DNA of 64,000 nt from an uncultured Aquimarina sp. (lineage in GTDB: Bacteria; Bacteroidota; Bacteroidia; Flavobacteriales; Flavobacteriaceae): NCBI GenBank assembly GCA_947496355.1, contig CANMCO010000002.1:310001-374000 (forward strand), written 5' to 3'. The position numbers and the translations under genes were made by a program. The notes beneath the pieces are model-generated. The model was not told where the DNA came from. It made no database searches and was given only the letters and a program-made list of their open reading frames with translations. Below, in pieces: positions 25,301 through 34,668 of this stretch. The first letter of the stretch is position 1. Each line of letters begins with the position of its first letter.

Positions 25301-27604
25301 TTTATTACTACTAATAAACCTGCGATAGATGCCATAATTAGTAATATTGAAGGCGTAATAAGTGCGGCAGCGACCTATATGACGCAACAGTTTCCTCCAT
25401 TTCAATCGGCTCTAGAAAATTTCCTTGATACTGAACTGCCAGACCCCGATTCCTTTACACTGGCTGTTTTTATTGATAAACTGTTTGAAATAAAGACTGA
25501 TATTGAGGGGCTTAATAACAGTTTAGAAGTTCAAGATTTAATAACCAATACATTTGCTCCCTTCATACAGAACCTACTTACAATATTAAAGAAACCAGAC
25601 CCTCCGGCAGATCCAGACGGATTAGAAGGCTTTATTGAAATAGTCATAAACGTCGTTAATGATGATAGTACTACTCCTGAAAATAGACTAGGACTTATAA
25701 AGGATCCATTAGATGATATTCAGGAAGGTATACTTGAAGCTATTGCACTTATAGAAGCTAATAATGATCCTGATATTGCTGTAGGTCTTCTGGCAAAATT
25801 AAATGCTATAAATGGTATTGTAGGGGAAATAAGTAGTTATATAACAGGTAACTTTACCACTGTACTTGATAATTTGAAGTTGTTGGTTGAAGATTTAGAC
25901 GACAAAATGAATGATCCGGATGATGGTCTGGTTCAAACTTTTCAAGAAATAAGCGGACAGCTGATTGCTTTTAATACACAATTAGCAGGATTCGTAGGAT
26001 CTGCGGAAATTGGCGGTTCTTTGATTTTTGAATTTGACAATTTTATTGAAAGTATTTTACGTAGAGTAGTTGATGAAGATGAAGATGGGGATTTAACAGA
26101 TTTAGCAGATTCAGTTTTAGAAGCTTTAACAGCTTTGGATGAACTTTTTAGTACATCTAATATTCTAGGTTTTCTAAATGATGATGCGCTGCAAGCTCTT
26201 ATTCCTAGCGAACCTTGGACCCCAGTTATTAAAAACCTCTTTATAGATTATTCAGCGACAGCAGGAAAAGAAGATATGGATATCATTCACTTATATCCTT
26301 TCGAGAATACTTCTAAAAACAAGGATATAAATAATACAACTCTGTTTCCGGTAATAGATGATAATGGAACACTATTTATCGGAATAGAAAACTTAACTCC
26401 GGGAGGAAATTTGTCCATCCTATTTCAGTTAGCAGAAGCGACTGCAAATTCAGAATTGACCAGAGCAGTAATCGAATGGCAGTATTTAAGCGAGAATAAA
26501 TGGGAGAATCTATTACCCGATTTTAATATCATTTCTGATGGGACTGACGGGTTGACCGTCTCTGGAATAGTATCTATAGCCATACCAGACGATATTAATA
26601 AAACAGGCAACACTTTAATGCCAGATAACTTATACTGGATTAAAATCTCAACCAAAGACAGCGCAATGGCAGTTGCAGAGACTATTGGTATTCATACCCA
26701 AGCGGCCAGGGCATCAGCAAGACTTAGTGAATTGAATGACAAAACAAGATTAAATGAAGGGTTAGAAGCAGGTAGTGTTAGTAAATTGTCAGAAGGAGAT
26801 TTTAGTGTAAAAAAAGTACAACAGTTATATCCAACCTTTGATGGCAGACAACCCGAAGGAGAAGGACATTTTTATGTACGTGTAAGCGAGCACCTTAAAC
26901 ATAAAGGGAGAGCATTAATGCTTAATGATTATGAAAAAATTGTTTTAGAAGGCTTTCCAAAAATATACAAAGCGAAGTGTATTAGTCATACCATGGGGCT
27001 TTCTGCGATTGAATATGAGTATGACTTAGAAATTGCTCCCGGATATGCTGTAATCACAGTAATACCTGATTTGACGAAGCTTTTATCAGGTAATCAACTT
27101 GAACCGAAGGCTCCTGTAAGTCTCTTGGAAAAAATAGGGGATCACCTTCGCAAAAAAATATCTCCTTTTGCAAGAATTAAAGTCATGAATCCTAGATACG
27201 AAAAGGTAGGTGTTGATATCACGGTACGATTATATCGCGGTAAGTCCAAAAACTTTTATAAGAAACAACTAAAAGAAGATATCACCAATTTGCTTGCTCC
27301 ATGGTTTTTAGGAGATTCAGAAAAAATTGCTTTCGGAATGCCGGTTTTATTTTCTGATGTTGTAGGCTTTGTAGAACAATTGGATTATATAGACTTTATC
27401 ACAAATTTAAAGTTAAGCGGAGAAGGATGTCAGGAGGCGGCAGAGATTAAGCCATTGACCGCAAGGTCTATTTTGACCGCTGGTTTTATCTGTGTGAGAA
27501 TTGATCAAGAAGAGTGCCCCGATACAGGTACAGACACAGATACGGGTAATACCTTTTCTTTAGAAACAACAGCAACTAATAATGAATCATCTGAATTAAG
27601 TTGA
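22370..27604 (+). CDS. Giant baseplate J-like protein (Afp11-like)
   Basis: 1744 aa, much larger than Afp11-type proteins of around 1000 aa. The C-terminal ~220 residues hold the recognisable J part (VSEHLKHKGRALMLNDYEKIVLEGFPKIYKAKC, ITVIPDL, FARIKVMNPRYEKVGVDITVRLY, IAFGMPVLFSDVVGFVEQLDYIDFI). The N-terminal ~900 residues are conserved-looking but unassigned. A helical insertion at ~950-1270, rich in Asp, Ile and Leu, probably forms a long bundle. The tail is Thr/Ser-rich. It should form the outer baseplate plate with the next protein, from which it is separated by one base. Confidence 0.85.
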   Translation: MKKPSKIPHPLINRTGTSQRTRVIEALKSDSAPIDGKTLADRLYIISRYAQQINYYEYIKNGSEGEFQDIDNWNSFFKNNLAFQLAVLSRTSINDIENEYRVLHQELKNNPSKQALESLLFFVLNKIIQPTQVLFTKVEQEKNSFTTPLLGIIKSSFVEPLRTFVPIYNAAVTFLCVSKRDFKDFLMPPWQLKPGEIYKLDTTIQQSKKGKEEAIVKMGEIVTSLVDQLLIGFGDIVEIADDFIDEALRPLEASLQKKHQPHLGLLFAFLELFKNLKGNINDLGKKHLDFFYQHVLKIAPKDAIPDQAHIVFEIAKHLDQYLLKENLLLKNGKDANNEDIQFGLDQEIVLDKAQITDLRTLSKNTVIGNTYIEGVYIAPVANSADGVGKKFEKDQTPNWPTLGSKYSKLLKEETITEGEEQDQTQECSEEEDKRKNHPNGRLGFVLVSPVLLLQEGKRTINISLECTSDTNFIDKLDTIYTAKAVYEIGENIFGAFDTLIDGLTTDTVEYGYSELAKKSFKELIDKKKNNRIYRSDVEEFLSIKAPEDPDKDIFEGAKDNIRDLFIDTPDVNVINTFLFKFWFSGEKEWLQPNEEDITIFISSSPGKFSFEIQIDLALDFPSITFFNEEALKEKLDLKEPLPVLKVELNEKLKIPAGSSAKDPGNCALKGDPKTQESEDISPYHFLEKLQLDKTHIDVHVCGVKNLIVQNDESLLDIKSQIFPFGLRPEVSGFDPMNQLELVQVEGDSLLGPSFYIGSKEVLFKKWGAVRVNIEWKDKPDSFNDHYKAYLKRQSDPPPYPAPGDNEPPIETKLEDLGLNEEEFELKIDKLKDGSWISLEQEKQLFSKTDDDFGKLACETAMHGWEVQNNEMNRFIDFDEPLELFKNSRNGFLRFTMARQDFLHREYPFVLARQMLAYALSASAEEDTKLTDAIYVKSNKTVIQASTDLSVNTEVQAEITDAVGTAQALRDDLGSLATFITTNKPAIDAIISNIEGVISAAATYMTQQFPPFQSALENFLDTELPDPDSFTLAVFIDKLFEIKTDIEGLNNSLEVQDLITNTFAPFIQNLLTILKKPDPPADPDGLEGFIEIVINVVNDDSTTPENRLGLIKDPLDDIQEGILEAIALIEANNDPDIAVGLLAKLNAINGIVGEISSYITGNFTTVLDNLKLLVEDLDDKMNDPDDGLVQTFQEISGQLIAFNTQLAGFVGSAEIGGSLIFEFDNFIESILRRVVDEDEDGDLTDLADSVLEALTALDELFSTSNILGFLNDDALQALIPSEPWTPVIKNLFIDYSATAGKEDMDIIHLYPFENTSKNKDINNTTLFPVIDDNGTLFIGIENLTPGGNLSILFQLAEATANSELTRAVIEWQYLSENKWENLLPDFNIISDGTDGLTVSGIVSIAIPDDINKTGNTLMPDNLYWIKISTKDSAMAVAETIGIHTQAARASARLSELNDKTRLNEGLEAGSVSKLSEGDFSVKKVQQLYPTFDGRQPEGEGHFYVRVSEHLKHKGRALMLNDYEKIVLEGFPKIYKAKCISHTMGLSAIEYEYDLEIAPGYAVITVIPDLTKLLSGNQLEPKAPVSLLEKIGDHLRKKISPFARIKVMNPRYEKVGVDITVRLYRGKSKNFYKKQLKEDITNLLAPWFLGDSEKIAFGMPVLFSDVVGFVEQLDYIDFITNLKLSGEGCQEAAEIKPLTARSILTAGFICVRIDQEECPDTGTDTDTGNTFSLETTATNNESSELS

Positions 27605-27605
27605 T

Positions 27606-30600
27606 ATGGCAGAAATTATGAACGATAGTGATAGTATATCTGTTATTAAGCAAAATGATCCGGATATTCCGGAATATTTGGATTTTGAAATATTAAGAAA
27701 AGAAGGTTTAGAGCATATCGGAAACCTTTCTGGTAAGATATGGACAGATCATAATGTACACGATCCGGGGATTACTATTTTGGAGGTGTTGGTATATGCT
27801 TTGATGGATCTGGGGTATAAAACAAATCTTCCATTTCAAGATCTTATAACACCGCAAAATAATACAGACGAAGAAGATAATTTTCTTACTCCGCTTGAAG
27901 CATTAACCATTAACCCTGTAACAATAACCGATTATAGGAAACTTCTTTTAGAAGTTAAAGGAGTGCGAAATGCTTGGTTAGAGCCCGCTGTTCAGGAACA
28001 AGGCTTACTCCTCGATTCTCAGAGCCAAAAGTTGTTTTGTGGAGGGATATTTGGTGAAAGAGGCAATACAAATACCGAAAAAAGGAGGTATGGCTATCAA
28101 GAAATTGAGTTAAACGGACTTTATCAAGTATATATTGAAGAGGATAGTGAAGTTGTTAATGGCAACCTCGAAGATGATGTTCTCTCTATATTAGCAGAGC
28201 ATAGAAACTTGTGCGAAGACTTTGTGGGAATTAAAACTCTTACACCTTATGAAATAGGTGTTTGTATAGAGGCCGAACTGCATACAGGTGTTAATACAGA
28301 AAAAGTATATGTAGAGATTTTTGAAACTATCAAAAATTACATCCAACCAAAGATCAAATATTATACGCTTGAAGAACTACTGGATAAAGGAAAAACGATA
28401 GATGATATTTTCGCAGGAAGACCTTACAGAAAGGAAAGCTTTGGTTTTATAGATACAGAAGAACTTGAAAGCTTTGATAAACGCGAAAAGATCTACCTTT
28501 CAGATTTATATGATGTGATTTTGAGTATAGAGGGGGTTAGGAAAATAAAAAACATTCATATCAAAAAAGGAATCGGTAATTCTAATAATTCTCAGGATTG
28601 GGAACATATAATCCCCGAAGATAATGTTCCTGTTTTCTCAACAGAGAAAACCTGTATTGATCTCTATAACTCTCAGGGAGTATTAACAATAGATAAACCA
28701 AGGATACACAGAACCTTTTTCACAGCAAAACAATTTACAATGCCTGCTGATAGCCTGGATGCTCAATTGCAATCTGGTAATTATAGAGAGGATTTAGAGG
28801 AGTATTATTCTATTCAAAATGACTTTCCCGTAGTATATGGAATAGGAGAGGATGGCTTGCCTGATAGATCTTCTTTACTGCGTAAAACTCAAGCATTGCA
28901 GTTAAAGGGGTATCTCATGTTTTATGATCAAATATTGGCAAACTATACGTCACAACTTGCTCATATAAGATCTTTATTTTCATTAAAACCAGAAAGCGAA
29001 AGAACTACAGAAGAAAAGCGAACATATTTCACCCAAATCCCAGAATCTGTACCTGGACTTGATGACCTTTTAAGATTCTATGGTCAAAATGAATCAATGT
29101 CTGGGACTTCTTTGCTTGCAGTTCCTGTTGCAAATAATATGCAATGGAGTAATGCTTTAAAAAAATTACAGAATAACGCTAGCGCTGAACTTACTATTGG
29201 AAATTATTGTAATGACAAAGTTAGGTTAATAGATGTATTTAGTTTTTCCTCTACAGGAATTAGAGCTATTTATATCAATCAACTTATTGATTCCTTTTCG
29301 AATGAAAATTATACCATAGAAATTATAAAAGATAGACGAGGGTACTTTTTTGTCATACAGGCAAGTCTTCCTAATGATATACTGTTAGTTGGGATAAAGC
29401 GCTACACCACTATGAGTGAAGCTAGGAAAGAAGCTAAAAATTTAGCTTTCATAGCTACTATGAGCCAAAGCTATTCTCAAATCACAAATTCCTCTGATAC
29501 AGAATTGCCAGATCAACATTTTTTTGATATTACCCATAGTCCATTATCATATATTGATTTAATACAAGGACTTACAGAAGATAAGAATGAGTATGTAATA
29601 CGACGTAAGCAGCTTCTGGATCATTTGCTAGCTAGGTTTGGAGAAGAGTTTACCGATTACACCATACTTCAATTTCAAAACCAGGTTGATACAGAAAAAT
29701 TTAAGGAAGATGAGATTGATAAGCAATCTAAGTATGTAAGTAAGTTTGCAGAGGTTAGTAGAAACAGAGGTAAGGCTTTCAATTATTTAGAACCTTCTTG
29801 GAATACTCCAAATGTTTCTGGTCTTGAAAAAAGATTGGTGTTATTATCTGGCATGGACAATTACGAACGTCGAAACCTATGTAATTTTGAAGTCACACCT
29901 AGCTTCCGCATATTGCTCAGAGATTGGTCAGGAAATGCCCTTTTTAGAAGTAATACTGGGTATGAAACTAAGGAAGAACTTTATAGTGTTGCAAGAAAAA
30001 TAATTCCTCAGTTACGTAATCCAGAAAAATATAGATTGCTACAGAAAGGCCTGAATGGTTTCGATACCGAGGCGATACGTAGAATTTTTTCTGAAAAACC
30101 TGGAGAGGATAACATTATCATTACTAAGTACTATTATTACCAGCAGCTAAAAAAAGTCGAAGGTGAAGTCGTTGTTGTAAGTAAGAGTCAGAAGATGAGA
30201 TCTGAAAAAATGGGTATTGAAAAACGAGAGGATTTCATAACTACTATTAATGAACAAACATTGGTAGCTCCTCTTCAGGAAAAAAATGAATATCGCTTAC
30301 TGCCGCTAAGTATTCATAATTGCTACTTAAATGTAAATGCATTACCCTGCGATATAGAAACATTGATTACCTGGAAATGGCACCTTCAGGAAAAGGGCGT
30401 GAAAGAGAAGAAATCAAGTGACCTCGTTTTCGAGACCGATAACCAGGCATGGGAACATATGGTTAAAGAAAATAGGTTAGATAATTACCTAACAACACAT
30501 GATGTTGCCCACAAGTGGAAACTTCGTCTAAACGACGATATTTCAATAGAAGGCCTGGATTGTTATCCAGATGCTTACAAAAGTGTTGCTGCATGGAGAC

Positions 30601-33600
30601 AAGCAAAAATGTTAGGAAATTCAGAAAAGAATTTTAGCATAGAAAATAAAGACGAATCGATTATCATAAGTCTTAAAAATGAAAAGGGAAATGTAATCGC
30701 AGTATCTAATGAGTTTGATTCAGGAAAAAATGATGTAAAAACTGTTCTGGAAAATTGTGTATCGATTTTTGGTAATAGAAATACAAAACCTGATTACATT
30801 AATGAAAATAGAAAATATGGGTTCCAGATTTTAGGAAAAGATAATACACCAGTTTTTGTAAGTTATTGTGTTTATGATTCGGAAAAAGAAGCACTGCAAC
30901 AAATAGATACTGTTTTTAAATTAGGAGAAAATAAGAAGAATTATTTACTGTCTGGTGATCAGGGTAATCCAGAGTATAACTTTATACTTCGCAATAAGTA
31001 TGAGTCGTTTTTGGCTTTACCACCTGATCATTTTGAAACTGCTGCAGATCGGACTAAAGCATTAAATGCTATGATGCGTTATTTCAAGAATAACGAACTT
31101 CCGGTTTATGTGAAAGAAGAACCACGTAGGTATGTTTGGTCACTTTTACATGAAGGAAGAAAAGTATTAAATTCTACTTCTGAATTCTCATCAAAATCAA
31201 AAGCTCAGGCAGACTTTGATAAAATTATTGCTGAGGAAGCTGTAAAAGAAAATAATACAATTTGTAAGCCTTACCTATATGATTTCTCGGTAATACCAAT
31301 GCCTGCTCAATATAAATTTGTATATGGCAACAGTGATGCACAAAACAAACTTGATCCCGTTTTTCTAAGTACTAATGCTTTTAGAACATATGATCAAGCT
31401 TCTGACGCTTATGAAGGTTTTATGAAGCAATTGCCGGGATTAAAACTTAAAGTTTCCCCAAAAAATGATCAGGACTTTGGCTTATATGCCTCTGATTCAA
31501 ATACGCCAATTGCAGGTAGGTATTCAAAGGATAAACCAGCATTAAGTAAGGCCCAAAATATTGTAAATTATATTTCCAAAGTTTACAACAATGACCAAAG
31601 TCCAAGGGAAAACTTTGTTAAACAAGGTATGATTGAAAATGAAAAAGGTCTCTATGAGTGGAGGTTTTTGAAGAAAAACACTCCATTAGTTACAAGTCCG
31701 TATAGATGTGACAGCGAGGCGTTGACAGAAAACTTTAAATCTATTGTATGTGATATAACTCCACCTGTAAATTTAAAAGAGTGCCCTAAGAGGAGCGTAG
31801 TCATTTGCCCAGAGGGTGATCCCAATAAATACCATTATCAGATCGAGTTTAGCGATGACCACGGTAATGAATTTGTCTTAATTAGTTATAAGGGATACAA
31901 TAGTGAACAAGAAGCAGAAGAAGCTTGGCAAAAAGAATGGCTGGATATAATCGAGATAGCAACCAATCCTGAAGAATATAATGATTCAGGAAAAATAAAT
32001 AGCGAAGAAACATATTTTGATCCAGAATCTAGATCTTGTGAAAAAGCATCTTTTATTGCTGTAATCCCCAAAAGAATAAAAGACCAGGTAGAAACTCAAG
32101 GAAAAGATCTGAAAGATTATTATACCAGATTGGCAGATATTTTTCCTATTTATAAAGTTGCAAATGATGACGAAAGTGATATTAAGTATTCCTACAGAGT
32201 TGTGGTACCGCAAAGTGATTTGGTACCAAAAGAATGCGAAGACGAAGATATAACCAACCTTTATTTAGGGACCCTGCTTTGGCAGAGTGAAAATTACTAT
32301 TCTGATTCTCAGAAAGCGATTGACGCATATCAATATTTTTATAGTTTGGCTGGTGTATTTAGTAATTGTAGGATATTTTGCGAAAAGGGTAAATTTTATG
32401 TTGGAGTAATAGAGGTTCTTGCAGAAAGTTCTCGTGATTTCCAGGATGATAAACTAGCTTGGGATGACGATTACCTAACAAATGACAAAGACGATTGTGC
32501 AAATTGTGTTCCGGGAGGAGTTCGCGAATTTATTTATGCAGCAGAAGATGACAAAAATTATGTACCTGTATATAATAATGATTGTTGGAGATTTAAGGTA
32601 GTTTCTCCTAGTTATTTTGTAGCAGATCATAGTTGTTATTATAATTCTAAAGCGCTTAGAGATCGTGAAATGAATAATTGGATCTCATGGTTACAAAATT
32701 TAGATTGGCGTCAATACATAATCTGGCGCCCTATTGAGGGAGGAATTCCTCGTCGGGGAGTTGAATTCTTCTCCAAGTTTGAATATGATAATCATTTAAG
32801 TCAAAGACTATGTGATTTAGTTTTCACCTGTAGAGATAATATCCTAAAATGTAAAGAAAGAGAAGAAGCACAAATTGTAGATGAGGTTCAAGCATCTCTG
32901 AAACAAAAATATCAGGACGATGATGTGATGCTGTTATTAATTGATAATCCAAAAGCCAAGTATAAAGATTTACAAGACTTAATAAAGTATTTTCCTGTTT
33001 ATAAAACAGATCAAGGATATCGTTTTAGGCTTTATTTCCCTGATAATGATAATGAAACTACTCCACAAGGATTGCAACCATGTGGCTGTGAAGAAGAAAC
33101 AAATACCGAAAAATTGTGTAATGAAGCTTACCCTTTTGTAAGTAGTAATTATTACAAATGTTGTGCCGAAGCTCTTAACGCTTTTATTGAATTTTGCGAA
33201 ATAATAAGGAATGAATCCTATGCAGCTGAATGTACTTCTAAAACGGAGTATGGCCCTTATTCTTTTCAGATAATAAATAAAGAAAAAGAACTGGCATATC
33301 ACCCACAGCAATATGAAACTTTTCAGGAGGTTAAAGACGCAATAGAAATTACAAAATTAAATGTAAACGATGTTGGAATGCACCTACTTGAGCATATTCT
33401 TTTACGTCCAAAATCTTTTAGTGATTGTGGCTACGGTGATAACGATTATGTTGGAGAAGGAGAATACTATGAAGAAGGAAATTACAATATTACAAATTGT
33501 TTATTACCAGTATGTGCCGAGCCTGAATGTGAGATTAAATGGCGACCAGACCAGGACAGAGATGATCCATGTGTAGATACCGATAACCCAGTTGAAACTC

Positions 33601-34664
33601 CATACATCCCTGGTAGTGATCCATATTCGTTTTGGGCGACTGTAGCATTACCGTCTTGGCATAAACAATTTAGAACTGCAGAAAAAAGAATTGCTTTTGA
33701 AAATTTTCTTTACAGAGAAACACCGGCCTTGATTGGGTTAAATATTCTATGGTTAAACCCACACGACCTTTGTAAGTTTGAAGATGCATTCAAAGAATGG
33801 CTTTCATGGATAAAACAAGACCCTTCAGAAGGAAGATGCAGTTCTAGTAATCTGTCTCCTAATTGTGCATTGTCTGATTGTATAGGGGATCTTGAATCAG
33901 AGTTACCTTGTGAATCGGCTTCTGAAGAAGAAGGAGATTGTAATTGTGATGATAAAGGAAGAATAGTACTTCCAGAAGATCATGTGGGAAGTATTTTCTG
34001 GGGAGATTGTTCACGAATTATAGGAATACCTCAGGAAGGGATAGCTACAAGTACTGTTGATGAATTAGATGTAAAAGAGGTAAAACCTGATAACAAACGT
34101 ACAAAAGATACAGCCAAACCCGTAACGGAAAAACCAAAAACTAAAACTCCTAAGAAAAGTGTTACTAAGAAAAAAAGTAGCATAGCAGCTAAGAAGGTTA
34201 CAACGAAGAAAACAAAAGTTAAAGAAGCTTCTGAAGATGAGTTAACAACTATTCGAAAAAGAAAACCAAAATACCTGGCTAATGTAGAAGCTCTGGCAGA
34301 TAATAGCATGAAAAATACTAAAAGCTATGAGAGAGTTCTGTTTTTCCTTCAAAATACACCAACCATAGGAGAATTTAATAAGTTGGTTGACTTTTTTAAT
34401 AGATATAGTCTTCAAAAAGATAATAATACGAAAAGCTTTATTGAGTTGCTAAAAAATGCTACTTGGCACTTGTTGGACAAACTGGTACTAGAAGAGAAAG
34501 AAGAAATCAAAAAAGAAGAGATTGAGTCACTTGCTAAAAGGTTCAAAGCCTTAAAAAGCAAAGGATTGTCATTAAAAGAGCTTGATGCAACATGGGAAAG
34601 TGATAAACTTGGTTCTATGGCAAGTGATAGATCATTAAAACAAATCAAGAAACTATTGAAGTAA
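27606..34664 (+). CDS. Giant Afp12-like baseplate protein with repeated YegP-like modules
   Basis: 2352 aa. The start DIPEYLDFEILRKEGLEHIGNLSGKIWTDHNVHDPGITILEVLVYALMDLGY is the hallmark of Afp12/Pvc12-type wedge proteins, and GMHLLEHILLRPKSFSDCGYGD near 1920 is the usual end of the core. Between ~570 and ~1900 I count about ten degenerate modules of the form FxFxLxDxxGxxLxxSxxYxSxxxAxxA, like DUF1508/YegP. Many cysteines occur after residue 1360. The last ~200 residues contain a Lys/Thr-rich disordered stretch (~2160-2210) and helices. It probably builds the distal baseplate surface and may replace a separate fibre. Confidence 0.82.
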   Translation: MAEIMNDSDSISVIKQNDPDIPEYLDFEILRKEGLEHIGNLSGKIWTDHNVHDPGITILEVLVYALMDLGYKTNLPFQDLITPQNNTDEEDNFLTPLEALTINPVTITDYRKLLLEVKGVRNAWLEPAVQEQGLLLDSQSQKLFCGGIFGERGNTNTEKRRYGYQEIELNGLYQVYIEEDSEVVNGNLEDDVLSILAEHRNLCEDFVGIKTLTPYEIGVCIEAELHTGVNTEKVYVEIFETIKNYIQPKIKYYTLEELLDKGKTIDDIFAGRPYRKESFGFIDTEELESFDKREKIYLSDLYDVILSIEGVRKIKNIHIKKGIGNSNNSQDWEHIIPEDNVPVFSTEKTCIDLYNSQGVLTIDKPRIHRTFFTAKQFTMPADSLDAQLQSGNYREDLEEYYSIQNDFPVVYGIGEDGLPDRSSLLRKTQALQLKGYLMFYDQILANYTSQLAHIRSLFSLKPESERTTEEKRTYFTQIPESVPGLDDLLRFYGQNESMSGTSLLAVPVANNMQWSNALKKLQNNASAELTIGNYCNDKVRLIDVFSFSSTGIRAIYINQLIDSFSNENYTIEIIKDRRGYFFVIQASLPNDILLVGIKRYTTMSEARKEAKNLAFIATMSQSYSQITNSSDTELPDQHFFDITHSPLSYIDLIQGLTEDKNEYVIRRKQLLDHLLARFGEEFTDYTILQFQNQVDTEKFKEDEIDKQSKYVSKFAEVSRNRGKAFNYLEPSWNTPNVSGLEKRLVLLSGMDNYERRNLCNFEVTPSFRILLRDWSGNALFRSNTGYETKEELYSVARKIIPQLRNPEKYRLLQKGLNGFDTEAIRRIFSEKPGEDNIIITKYYYYQQLKKVEGEVVVVSKSQKMRSEKMGIEKREDFITTINEQTLVAPLQEKNEYRLLPLSIHNCYLNVNALPCDIETLITWKWHLQEKGVKEKKSSDLVFETDNQAWEHMVKENRLDNYLTTHDVAHKWKLRLNDDISIEGLDCYPDAYKSVAAWRQAKMLGNSEKNFSIENKDESIIISLKNEKGNVIAVSNEFDSGKNDVKTVLENCVSIFGNRNTKPDYINENRKYGFQILGKDNTPVFVSYCVYDSEKEALQQIDTVFKLGENKKNYLLSGDQGNPEYNFILRNKYESFLALPPDHFETAADRTKALNAMMRYFKNNELPVYVKEEPRRYVWSLLHEGRKVLNSTSEFSSKSKAQADFDKIIAEEAVKENNTICKPYLYDFSVIPMPAQYKFVYGNSDAQNKLDPVFLSTNAFRTYDQASDAYEGFMKQLPGLKLKVSPKNDQDFGLYASDSNTPIAGRYSKDKPALSKAQNIVNYISKVYNNDQSPRENFVKQGMIENEKGLYEWRFLKKNTPLVTSPYRCDSEALTENFKSIVCDITPPVNLKECPKRSVVICPEGDPNKYHYQIEFSDDHGNEFVLISYKGYNSEQEAEEAWQKEWLDIIEIATNPEEYNDSGKINSEETYFDPESRSCEKASFIAVIPKRIKDQVETQGKDLKDYYTRLADIFPIYKVANDDESDIKYSYRVVVPQSDLVPKECEDEDITNLYLGTLLWQSENYYSDSQKAIDAYQYFYSLAGVFSNCRIFCEKGKFYVGVIEVLAESSRDFQDDKLAWDDDYLTNDKDDCANCVPGGVREFIYAAEDDKNYVPVYNNDCWRFKVVSPSYFVADHSCYYNSKALRDREMNNWISWLQNLDWRQYIIWRPIEGGIPRRGVEFFSKFEYDNHLSQRLCDLVFTCRDNILKCKEREEAQIVDEVQASLKQKYQDDDVMLLLIDNPKAKYKDLQDLIKYFPVYKTDQGYRFRLYFPDNDNETTPQGLQPCGCEEETNTEKLCNEAYPFVSSNYYKCCAEALNAFIEFCEIIRNESYAAECTSKTEYGPYSFQIINKEKELAYHPQQYETFQEVKDAIEITKLNVNDVGMHLLEHILLRPKSFSDCGYGDNDYVGEGEYYEEGNYNITNCLLPVCAEPECEIKWRPDQDRDDPCVDTDNPVETPYIPGSDPYSFWATVALPSWHKQFRTAEKRIAFENFLYRETPALIGLNILWLNPHDLCKFEDAFKEWLSWIKQDPSEGRCSSSNLSPNCALSDCIGDLESELPCESASEEEGDCNCDDKGRIVLPEDHVGSIFWGDCSRIIGIPQEGIATSTVDELDVKEVKPDNKRTKDTAKPVTEKPKTKTPKKSVTKKKSSIAAKKVTTKKTKVKEASEDELTTIRKRKPKYLANVEALADNSMKNTKSYERVLFFLQNTPTIGEFNKLVDFFNRYSLQKDNNTKSFIELLKNATWHLLDKLVLEEKEEIKKEEIESLAKRFKALKSKGLSLKELDATWESDKLGSMASDRSLKQIKKLLK

Positions 34665-34668
34665 GTTT

